Of a stretch of DNA of 7,045 bases, positions 1-4,980 are shown in pieces. The DNA comes from Candidatus Methanomethylophilaceae archaeon (lineage in GTDB: Archaea; Thermoplasmatota; Thermoplasmata; Methanomassiliicoccales; Methanomethylophilaceae). The notes beneath the pieces are model-generated. The model saw only the letters and a program-made list of their open reading frames with translations, was not told the origin of the DNA and ran no database searches. Numbering within the stretch: position 1 is the stretch's first letter; every line of letters starts with the position of its first letter. The position numbers and the translations under genes were made by a program. Location of the stretch: contig JAFPVN010000042.1 of NCBI GenBank assembly GCA_017395275.1, positions 1-7,045 on the forward strand, given 5' to 3'.

Positions 1-1
1 A

Positions 2-120
2 ACGGGAAAAGGGCTTTCTGTGTTGGAAATGTTGCAAAAAACTGAAGAAGTTATTGGGCATAAAATACCATCTGTTTTGATTCGCGTCGTGCTGGAGATC
101 CTGCTGTTGTTGAAGCATTA
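2..120 (+). pseudogene. galE: GalE-like UDP-glucose 4-epimerase fragment, frameshifted and truncated
   Basis: The plus strand from base 2 reads TGKGLSVLEMLQKTEEVIGH and then KIPSV. This resembles the GalE segment that follows the conserved 'GTGxGxSVLE' motif. At the T run at 75-78 the match jumps to another frame, which reads FDSRRAGDPAVVEAL from base 76 to 120; this is the 'RRxGDPA' motif that normally follows in GalE. Restoring one T to the run rejoins the two halves, so a single-base deletion explains the break. GalE normally interconverts UDP-glucose and UDP-galactose, using NAD, for surface sugars. The Rossmann NAD-binding half lies off the left edge, and the last several dozen residues expected after GDPAVVEA are missing because the match ends at about 120. 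The piece has 49 G/C in 120 bases, clearly below the following sequence. Recognition comes from remembered family motifs. Whether it is a true pseudogene, a sequencing error or part of a chimeric join cannot be settled here. Confidence 0.6.
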
Positions 121-198
121 ACCGTTCTCATCCACGGGGATGTCATACATCCTGCCGTTCTGCAGTCTCACCCTCTGGGTCTTGTACTTCTTCTTCAT
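118..198 (-). CDS. Hypothetical 26-residue ORF, probably truncated at the left junction
   Basis: This short minus-strand ORF reads MKKKYKTQRVRLQNGRMYDI and ends PVDENG. Its ATG (198-196) overlaps the TGA stop of the upstream small gene (197-195) in the ATGA arrangement used throughout this cluster, which is the main support for it. The start of the peptide is strongly basic and the rest looks like ordinary soluble protein sequence. Its TAA stop (120-118) sits exactly where the low-G+C GalE-like sequence begins. The stop may therefore come from the foreign side of the junction, making this the N-terminus of a longer gene that has been cut. It is the only TAA stop in the cluster; all the others are TGA. 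No family recognised. Confidence 0.4.
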   Translation of the reverse strand: MKKKYKTQRVRLQNGRMYDIPVDENG

Positions 199-392
199 CT
201 CTTCTTCCTCCTCACCTTGACTCTTCTGTCACCCATGCTTATGTCGTAGAACGTCACGTGCATCCCTGCGCCACCGCTCTTAGATCTCGTCTCCGTCTTC
301 TTCCTGTACCTGTCCGCCTTGGCCCTCTTCAGCTCGGCCTCGGCTTCTGCTTTCGCTGCCTTTGCGGCTTCCATCCTCTCTTTGCTGTTCAT
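195..392 (-). CDS. Small highly charged helical protein, unknown function (65 residues)
   Basis: From ATG at 392-390 the product is 65 residues. Residues 1 to about 36 are rich in Lys, Glu, Ala and Arg, a pattern typical of a long solvent-exposed alpha helix or coiled coil. A Gly/Ser turn follows (SKSGGAG), then a short beta-like stretch (MHVTFYDISM), and a very basic end (RRVKVRRKKR) that could bind nucleic acid. There is no membrane segment. The start is uncertain. The same frame is open back to an ATG at 557-555 that overlaps the ATPase stop as ATGA, giving 120 residues, and other in-frame ATGs lie at 422 and 437. I prefer 392 because the upstream part contains a perfect palindrome, a GC-rich hairpin and a TATA-like box, and because a G-run (GGGGGGATT) precedes this ATG at ribosome-binding distance. 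The ATGA overlap favours the long form. Function unknown; a DNA-binding accessory protein is only a guess. Confidence 0.55.
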   Translation of the reverse strand: MNSKERMEAAKAAKAEAEAELKRAKADRYRKKTETRSKSGGAGMHVTFYDISMGDRRVKVRRKKR

Positions 393-426
393 AATCCCCC
401 CCTGACCGATTATCACGGCCATGCTG

Positions 427-434
427 TTATTATA
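427..434 (-). promoter_or_regulatory. TATA-like box ahead of the small charged gene
   Basis: The minus strand reads TATAATAA here, the most AT-rich spot in a GC-rich neighbourhood. Its centre lies about 38 bases before the ATG at 392. An archaeal start about 25 bases downstream of the box would give a leader of roughly a dozen bases. I see no clear BRE purine tract upstream; the hairpin sits there instead. The same sequence would encode part of the longer reading of the gene, so the call is tentative. Confidence 0.3.
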
Positions 435-437
435 CAT

Positions 438-460
438 GCGCGCGTCACGCGCACGCGCGC
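438..460. terminator. GC-rich inverted repeat (8-base stem, 7-base loop)
   Basis: The plus strand reads GCGCGCGT (438-445), CACGCGC (446-452), ACGCGCGC (453-460); the two arms are perfect reverse complements. The alternating purine-pyrimidine run is very stable when paired and is unlike the coding sequence around it. On the minus-strand transcript it follows the ATPase gene and has no U-tract after it. It could be a terminator stem, an RNA-stabilising structure or a protein-binding site. Confidence 0.4.
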
Positions 461-472
461 GACCAGCGAGGT

Positions 473-486
473 ACGGGGTACCCCGT
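473..486. repeat. 14-base perfect palindrome ACGGGGTACCCCGT, followed by T's on the plus strand
   Basis: The sequence at 473-486 equals its own reverse complement, and the plus strand continues with four more T's (487-490). Read on the plus strand it resembles a stem and U-tract terminator, although no plus-strand gene leads into it except the broken GalE-like piece. A perfect palindrome without a loop is also a good site for a dimeric helix-turn-helix protein. The gene ending about 70 bases upstream in the transcript encodes an ATPase with a C-terminal HTH, making autoregulation or a packaging/partition site possible. That link is inference. Confidence 0.45.
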
Positions 487-553
487 TTTTCCCATCCTTC
501 AATCCATCCCTTATCCGCCCGATATCTACCCTCTATCGACCCCCTTTCCGCAC

Positions 554-1498
554 TCATTTCTTGGCCAGAAGCTCCTTGACCCTGCGGATCGACTCCGAGA
601 CCATGCCCTGGTGGGTACCCAGCATCTCCGCGATGACCGTCTGGGTCAATCCCTCCTGAGACAGCTCCCAGCAGCGTATCCTGCGCTGCCACTGCGGCTT
701 GTCCCGGTACTGGTCGAGGATGGCCTCCGCCATGTTGGCGTCGGAGAAGTGTTCCTCGTGGGTGATCATGTCCGGCAGCACCCAATCCACCATCTGCGAC
801 CTGTAGATGCCGACGCCGTAGGATTTGTCCTGGGATGCGATGCATCCCACTGACGTACCCTTGACGCCGTTGTCGCCGCAGTTCATCCTGTCCCATATCT
901 GATAGAGGATCTTCGTGTACCACTCCCCCAGGAATCCCGTGATCAGTTTCCGTTCGGAGGGCTCGGCCATGCCGGTCTTGAATATCAGCACGTCGCCCTG
1001 TCTGAATGCAGGATCCAACTCCCCGAAGCGCTGCCATGCCCAGTCGTAGAGTATCAGTCCCGGTCTCCCCTTCAGCCGCTCCTCGAACACGTGGCGCGAC
1101 CTGTTGTACACCTTGACGATCTCCGTCTGCTGATAGACCTGTCTCGACGACGCGTTGGTCATGGCATCGTCCACGATGATGTACTGCACCGGGGTGTCGT
1201 CGATGAGGTCCAGCGCCACACGGATGTCATCAGTGTAGATGACGTGGACGTTCTCCCTGCCGTACTTCCTGTAGGCCAGCGTGACCCTGTAGTTCAGCAG
1301 CTGCGACTTGCCGCACCCCTGTCCGCCTACAATGCAGGCGCTGGCCTTGGCCACCTGGTGCCCTTTCGGGAACGGTATGAAGAACCTCCTGTCCAGGCCT
1401 TCGGTGATGTCGCGCAGCCTGTTCTTGGGGAACATGGCATCCATCGTGAATGCGGACGGGATGTCCTTCATCATGGACATGCGGCATGCGGCGATCAT
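554..1498 (-). CDS. P-loop ATPase with C-terminal helix-turn-helix (314 residues)
   Basis: This is the only gene in the cluster with a clear enzymatic signature. Residues 54-57 form a hydrophobic strand leading into a Walker A loop, GGQGCGKS (58-65). A Walker B strand follows, VQYIIVDD (104-111), with adjacent Asp residues for metal and water activation. Residues 284-312 (LTQTVIAEMLG, then HQGMVSESIRRVKELL) form a typical helix-turn-helix like those in sigma-region-4 or Trp-repressor-type folds. There is no membrane segment. The ATG at 1498 follows GGAGG with a 4-base spacer and overlaps the stop of the preceding gene as ATGA, so the start is well supported. The N-terminal fold suggests an AAA+/ASCE or HerA/FtsK/Zot-like motor, as found in virus packaging or DNA transfer, but I cannot assign the subfamily. 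Its place after the membrane-protein genes fits a motor for an envelope or surface machine. A transcriptional regulator with ATPase activity is the main alternative. Confidence 0.85.
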   Translation of the reverse strand: MIAACRMSMMKDIPSAFTMDAMFPKNRLRDITEGLDRRFFIPFPKGHQVAKASACIVGGQGCGKSQLLNYRVTLAYRKYGRENVHVIYTDDIRVALDLIDDTPVQYIIVDDAMTNASSRQVYQQTEIVKVYNRSRHVFEERLKGRPGLILYDWAWQRFGELDPAFRQGDVLIFKTGMAEPSERKLITGFLGEWYTKILYQIWDRMNCGDNGVKGTSVGCIASQDKSYGVGIYRSQMVDWVLPDMITHEEHFSDANMAEAILDQYRDKPQWQRRIRCWELSQEGLTQTVIAEMLGTHQGMVSESIRRVKELLAKK

Positions 1499-2046
1499 CG
1501 TTCCTCCGCGAATATCCCGAACGGATCGGGATCATCCTCGGATGCGATCTTCACATCCGAGATGCTGCCGACGGTGAGGTACCTGTCCCCTCTGATGATG
1601 TCGCGCAGCTCGCTCATTCCCCTCAGGACGTTGTCGTTGTCCAGATTGGCCAGCTGTTCCTCGGTGGCGAGGAGGATGTCCTCGTAGATGGGGATCATGT
1701 GGGTGCAGAAGAATAGCGAGAGCAGTCTGTTGACGACCTCCCTCTTCCTCTTCATCCCCGACACGGAATAATCGGTCACATCCCCCGCTTCGTCATACCT
1801 GATGGTGAGCCTCACCCCCTGTATGCTGACGTCGAACACGTCGTCGGTGTCCGAGACGATCTCCCCTCCCTCCTCGAAGAAGTTGGCGATCGTGTAGCGC
1901 AGTTTCTTGATGCGGTTCGCGAGCAGCGCGGATTTTTGCTTCAGGAACTGGTAGACGGTCATGTAATCGTCATACCCGTCGCCGGAATGCACCGCTCTCT
2001 TCAGGTTGTCATTCAGTCTCATCATCGGGGATTTCTTTACCGGCAT
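1495..2046 (-). CDS. Soluble hypothetical protein, 183 residues
   Basis: No family recognised. The N-terminus is basic with helical character (residues 1-50, including LKQKSALLANRIKKLRYTI). A short beta-rich part follows with acidic turns (about 60-95: EIVSDTDDVFDVSIQGVRLTIRYDE). A mostly helical part comes next (about 98-150), with one moderately hydrophobic patch around VVNRLLSLFFCTHMIPIY that looks more like a buried helix than a membrane span. The end is acidic. The ATG at 2046 has AAGGAGG (2059-2053) six bases upstream, so the start is good. The first 38 bases overlap the end of the preceding membrane-protein gene, and the stop overlaps the ATPase start. This coupling suggests it works with both, perhaps as an adaptor between the membrane protein and the ATPase; that is inference from order alone. 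Confidence 0.75.
   Translation of the reverse strand: MPVKKSPMMRLNDNLKRAVHSGDGYDDYMTVYQFLKQKSALLANRIKKLRYTIANFFEEGGEIVSDTDDVFDVSIQGVRLTIRYDEAGDVTDYSVSGMKRKREVVNRLLSLFFCTHMIPIYEDILLATEEQLANLDNDNVLRGMSELRDIIRGDRYLTVGSISDVKIASEDDPDPFGIFAEER
1503..1507 (-). promoter_or_regulatory. Shine-Dalgarno for the ATPase gene
   Basis: GGAGG followed by AACG and then ATG at 1498-1496. It lies in the last codons of the 183-residue gene and decides the ATPase start in favour of 1498 over the later in-frame ATG codons. Confidence 0.7.
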
Positions 2047-2857
2047 CCTCTTCCTCCTTGGTTTTCTTCTTTTTCCTGTCCTTGTACGGTCCGCCTTCGC
2101 GGATCAGTGCATGCATCCTGTTGACTGGTGAGGTCTCGTCGACGCTCTGATCGATGCGCAGGGCAGCCTCCATCAGCATCGGCCCCTGCTGACTCTCCAG
2201 CTCATGGATGCGGTCGATCAGCGACGTGTTCTGGTTCTGCAGCACCTTCAGATACGACTCATCCTGGGCCAGCTGCATCTTGCTGACAGTTCCGGCATAG
2301 GCTATGTCCACAAAAGTCGTGTACCTCTTGACATTGAACTTCCAGAACCAGTGTACAGGCTCCCAATCCACCTTGATGTCCTCGACGATGACCGTGGGTT
2401 TCGAGAACAGCGGGAACAGCGGGTACTTGGTCTCGACCATCCAGTCCTCGCTGAGCGGCACGTTGGTGACCACAGAATGCTTCACTCCGCACAACAATCT
2501 GCGCAGCAGGGCCCTGTTGGTCTGCTCCTGGAGGTACAGCTCGCCGTGCTCCTCCCAGATCACCCAAGGGTACATGGTGACGTGCATGTTGGCCAGAGAA
2601 GTCTCCCATACCATGGCATAGGCGGTCCTCCCCACGACGAGATAACCCACGAAGTATCCGAGGACGAAAGGCAGATACCAGAATCCTTCGGGGACCACGA
2701 AGTGGAACACGGCATCGATCCCCGACAATACCATGAGGGAGATCGTCATGCAGTCCACTGGGAATATGAATCTGGCAGCCTTCTGGACCTTGGAGCCGAG
2801 GACCACTGCGGCCATCGCAATGGCCGTACATATGCCGATAGTGACCAGAGTATCCAT
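2009..2857 (-). CDS. Membrane protein: three N-terminal TM helices, cytoplasmic-type domain, coiled coil (282 residues)
   Basis: Hydrophobic helices lie at about residues 2-20, 36-55 and 59-82. The first loop, GSKVQKAARF, is basic and so probably cytoplasmic. Residues 90-190 form a soluble, Trp- and Tyr-rich alpha/beta-looking domain. Residues 192-222 look like a short coiled coil (SYLKVLQNQNTSLIDRIHEL), and the tail is lysine- then acid-rich (KDRKKKKTKEEED). I recognise no family. I chose ATG 2857-2855, which is two bases after the preceding stop and preceded by GGTGGTGAG. An in-frame ATG at 2935 would add 26 residues without features and overlap the 49-residue gene almost entirely, so it is unlikely. 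The layout suggests a membrane platform with a cytoplasmic domain that could dock the soluble protein and ATPase encoded next; this is inference. Confidence 0.8.
   Translation of the reverse strand: MDTLVTIGICTAIAMAAVVLGSKVQKAARFIFPVDCMTISLMVLSGIDAVFHFVVPEGFWYLPFVLGYFVGYLVVGRTAYAMVWETSLANMHVTMYPWVIWEEHGELYLQEQTNRALLRRLLCGVKHSVVTNVPLSEDWMVETKYPLFPLFSKPTVIVEDIKVDWEPVHWFWKFNVKRYTTFVDIAYAGTVSKMQLAQDESYLKVLQNQNTSLIDRIHELESQQGPMLMEAALRIDQSVDETSPVNRMHALIREGGPYKDRKKKKTKEEEDAGKEIPDDETE
2053..2059 (-). promoter_or_regulatory. Shine-Dalgarno for the 183-residue gene, inside the preceding gene
   Basis: AAGGAGG stands six bases before ATG 2046-2044. It is embedded in the Lys/Glu-rich tail codons (KEEED region) of the 282-residue membrane protein, so the same bases serve as coding sequence and ribosome-binding site. 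Confidence 0.7.
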
Positions 2858-2858
2858 C

Positions 2859-3008
2859 TCACCACCCCAGGATGAACGTGATGAAACAGCCGCATGCAGA
2901 GACGATGGTACGCCTAATGTTCCTGTTCCAGGCACTGTAGATGGTCAGTGCGATCAAACCGATCTGCAGGCATTTCGGACCATACAGCATGAACGCATCC
3001 CAGCTCAT
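2859..3008 (-). CDS. Small membrane protein with two TM segments (49 residues)
   Basis: This gene fills the space between the 634- and 282-residue genes. The product begins MSWDAFMLYGPKCLQIGLIA and has one hydrophobic helix at about 12-26, a basic loop (WNRNIRRT, 27-34), and a second hydrophobic segment at about 35-49 ending TFILGW. Such a hairpin would put both ends outside and the arginine loop inside. The start has GGAGG (3022-3018) nine bases upstream and an ATGA overlap with the preceding short ORF. Its stop is one base before the start of the next gene. Size and topology resemble the small membrane components of enveloped archaeal viruses or secretion and pilus machines, but no sequence family is recognised. 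Confidence 0.65.
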   Translation of the reverse strand: MSWDAFMLYGPKCLQIGLIALTIYSAWNRNIRRTIVSACGCFITFILGW

Positions 3009-3076
3009 GATGCGGAGCCTCCGGCGAAACGGCGTCTGAAAGGACGCAAAATCCTCCCGAGACTGTTGGTTTTCAT
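3005..3076 (-). CDS. Possible 23-residue basic leader-like peptide
   Basis: The ORF starts at ATG 3076-3074, sharing one base with the TGA of the 634-residue gene (TGATG), and its own TGA overlaps the ATG of the 49-residue gene (ATGA). The product, MKTNSLGRILRPFRRRFAGG plus SAS, has seven Lys/Arg in 23 residues and no acidic residue. No canonical Shine-Dalgarno precedes it, only a run of six G's, so translation would rely on coupling. It could be a real micro-protein, or simply a reading bridge that delivers ribosomes to the next gene. The matching overlaps at both ends are the only support. Confidence 0.35.
   Translation of the reverse strand: MKTNSLGRILRPFRRRFAGGSAS
3018..3022 (-). promoter_or_regulatory. 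Shine-Dalgarno for the 49-residue membrane protein
   Basis: GGAGG stands nine bases before ATG 3008-3006. A proper ribosome-binding site in front of so short an ORF is one of the better reasons to believe the gene is real. Confidence 0.55.
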
Positions 3077-4980
3077 CAGAAAAGCCCCCCGAATAAGGAA
3101 TCCAGCCAGTTCATCATGGGTTTGATGACGAACAATCCGAACACCAGCAGTCCTGCACCTATGAGGATGAAATCTACCCTACGGGTAACAATCCCGCCGA
3201 GAAGGATGAGCAACCCGGCCACGATGAAGATGATCTGCAGCCATCCCGTGTTCGAGTCCTGGATGTCCAACAGGGGAATCAGATCCGCGCTTCCTGGCTG
3301 GATGTAACGGACCTTCGTCACCTTCAGATCCAGAGACTGGACGTTGTGCATACCGTCATCGTCGCAGATTCCCAGCTGCGTCGCCGTTATGGTATATCCG
3401 TCCTCGATGGCCAGCATCTCGTATCCGTCAGCCCCCATGCCTCCAGAATACCAGGAGCCGAGTTCCTGCCCGTCGGCCCAGATGGCCACAATGCAGTTCT
3501 GCTTCACCGTATAATCTGAAGAAACCCTGAGAGTGACATCATCGGACTGGAAGAAGGGAGTGAATATCACGTCGGAGAACACGGCATTGCCGTACTCATC
3601 GAGGATCGATCCCCTGACGAACGGTGCATCCATACCGTCACCGTACAGCCCGATCTCCAGATTGGAGAGATCTCCGGCATTGCCATCGTAATACGTGGCG
3701 AGCTGCTGCATGGCCGACAGCGTGAGGACCTTGTTCATGCCCTTCGACAGTACGACCGTGTCGTAGACATTGGATGCCATCAGCGTGGTGATACCGAGAT
3801 CGTTACTGTCCGCGGCATCGTAGATATCCCATACCGCCGCAGCGGAATTGTTGGCGGATACCGATGTCCAATACAGCTTATCCAAGAGTCTCTGGTACGC
3901 GGACAGCACCGGAAGGAGGTCCACCGAACCCGGCAGCACATATTGTTCGCCGGATGGCGTATCGGAGGGGACCACCTTGAATGCCAGTGTCTCCGAGGTC
4001 ATGCTGCCTACCTTCACGGATCCGTTATCGAAGACCGCGAGCCTGTCCGTCCCATCCGTGTGCATGACAAGTCCGGATTTCAGAGTCGCTGCGGAATCAC
4101 CGATGACCGCGGACATCGTATCGCCGCAGATCACCGCATCCGATACCCTGTATATCCCAGGAACGAATCCGTCCAGGGAAGAGAGCTGCGTTGTACCTGT
4201 GGGGATGGTGTAAGATCTGGACCTGTCCTCGCTAGAGATCGTGGTGGTCGCACCAGCGTTGATGATATATCCCGGCTGATATCCGGACGTACCGTAGGAG
4301 GTATCGATGGTTAGGATGACGTCATCGGTGACTGTACCGATGTATATGAGTCCGGTACCGCCGGACATATCAACTACGGATACTAGGTGTGCATCCCAAT
4401 CGTTCTCTTCCGAGTAGTACTGCGCCCCTCCCAGGAGGAAACCTGCCTTCATCTTGCCGTCATAGGTACCCATATTGCCCCAGTCGGACACGCGCGAGGA
4501 TACTTCGTCGAAAAGCGAATTAATCTGCGCTACCGCATTGGCGGTCATGACGGAATTGTTCTCGAACGCACGTGCACCTGCCAACACGGAATTGGGCGAA
4601 TAGGCCTTCCCGCTCTCCCATTGGGTGTACGCCTCCAATTCCGCCTGGCGGATCCAATGTTCCTTGGTCATACCCCAAAGCTGCGCATAGTTGGCATTGG
4701 AATTGGCAGTGAATACAGATGCCACGGACATGACATCGGTCATATTATTGGCGGCATCGAGCCGAGCCAGTTTCTGGAGCTCTGCATCCGACGGATCGTA
4801 TTGCATGCCGTCGATGTATCCAAAGGTGTACGCCACTACAGCAGTTATGATCACTGCGGCAACCAGCGTGCTCACGGCGATATCGTCCGGTTCCTCCTCC
4901 CTGTCAGTCACGCCGATACAGGTGAATGATGCACAGAGCAGAATGCCTACCGCGAATACTGCAAACAAAGATTTCCTCAT
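3076..4980 (-). CDS. Large exported membrane protein, putative surface or envelope protein (634 residues)
   Basis: No family recognised. The N-terminus (KSLFAVFAVGILLCASFTC, 3-21) is a good signal peptide or first membrane helix, followed only about 12 acidic residues later by a second hydrophobic stretch (34-56). Residues 64-165 are predominantly helical. Residues 195-340 look beta-rich, 350-430 helical and 440-560 beta-rich. The C-terminus has two closely spaced membrane helices (581-598 and 603-619) joined by TRR, which marks the cytoplasmic turn and leaves both flanks outside; an amphipathic end follows (KPMMNWLDSLFGGLF). Four N-glycosylation sequons (N79, N141, N319, N377) agree with an extracellular ectodomain. 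ATG 4980-4978 has a perfect AGGAGGT (4991-4985) four bases upstream and overlaps the preceding stop as ATGA. It is likely a spike, envelope or surface-machine protein acting with the adjacent repeat protein; that role is inferred. Confidence 0.8.
   Translation of the reverse strand: MRKSLFAVFAVGILLCASFTCIGVTDREEEPDDIAVSTLVAAVIITAVVAYTFGYIDGMQYDPSDAELQKLARLDAANNMTDVMSVASVFTANSNANYAQLWGMTKEHWIRQAELEAYTQWESGKAYSPNSVLAGARAFENNSVMTANAVAQINSLFDEVSSRVSDWGNMGTYDGKMKAGFLLGGAQYYSEENDWDAHLVSVVDMSGGTGLIYIGTVTDDVILTIDTSYGTSGYQPGYIINAGATTTISSEDRSRSYTIPTGTTQLSSLDGFVPGIYRVSDAVICGDTMSAVIGDSAATLKSGLVMHTDGTDRLAVFDNGSVKVGSMTSETLAFKVVPSDTPSGEQYVLPGSVDLLPVLSAYQRLLDKLYWTSVSANNSAAAVWDIYDAADSNDLGITTLMASNVYDTVVLSKGMNKVLTLSAMQQLATYYDGNAGDLSNLEIGLYGDGMDAPFVRGSILDEYGNAVFSDVIFTPFFQSDDVTLRVSSDYTVKQNCIVAIWADGQELGSWYSGGMGADGYEMLAIEDGYTITATQLGICDDDGMHNVQSLDLKVTKVRYIQPGSADLIPLLDIQDSNTGWLQIIFIVAGLLILLGGIVTRRVDFILIGAGLLVFGLFVIKPMMNWLDSLFGGLF

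Larger units (their letters stand above)
393..553 (-). promoter_or_regulatory. Putative intergenic regulatory region downstream of the ATPase gene
   Basis: If the small gene starts at 392, these 161 bases are the only sizeable gap in the minus-strand cluster. They hold a 14-base perfect palindrome (473-486), a GC-rich hairpin (438-460) and an AT-rich TATA-like element (427-434), in that order along the transcript. The arrangement fits the end of one transcript followed by a fresh promoter. The alternative is that the region is coding, as the N-terminus of a 120-residue version of the small protein starting at 557. Confidence 0.4.

Noticed and set aside
258..659. Plus-strand open frame of 133 codons
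   Set aside because: It runs opposite the small charged gene and the end of the ATPase gene, has no ribosome-binding site, and its translation is Leu/Pro/Arg-rich low complexity typical of an antisense shadow in GC-rich DNA.
195..1037. Minus-strand frame of 280 codons read as one protein
   Set aside because: Its first 160 codons lie in another frame of the ATPase gene, which has Walker motifs and its own ribosome-binding site. Only the C-terminal part (from 557 or 392) is credible.
2204..2875. Long plus-strand open frame of 223 codons
   Set aside because: It is antisense to the membrane-protein gene; its His/Asp/Gln-rich translation has no recognisable domain and no Shine-Dalgarno.
2858..2935. 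Extension of the 3-TM membrane protein to an ATG at 2935
   Set aside because: It would add 26 residues without hydrophobic or conserved character and overlap most of the 49-residue gene. The ATG at 2857 sits two bases past the previous stop with a GGTGGTGAG in front.
4387..4929. Plus-strand open frame of 180 codons
   Set aside because: It mirrors the N-terminal half of the 634-residue gene, which has a signal peptide and a strong ribosome-binding site; the plus frame has neither.
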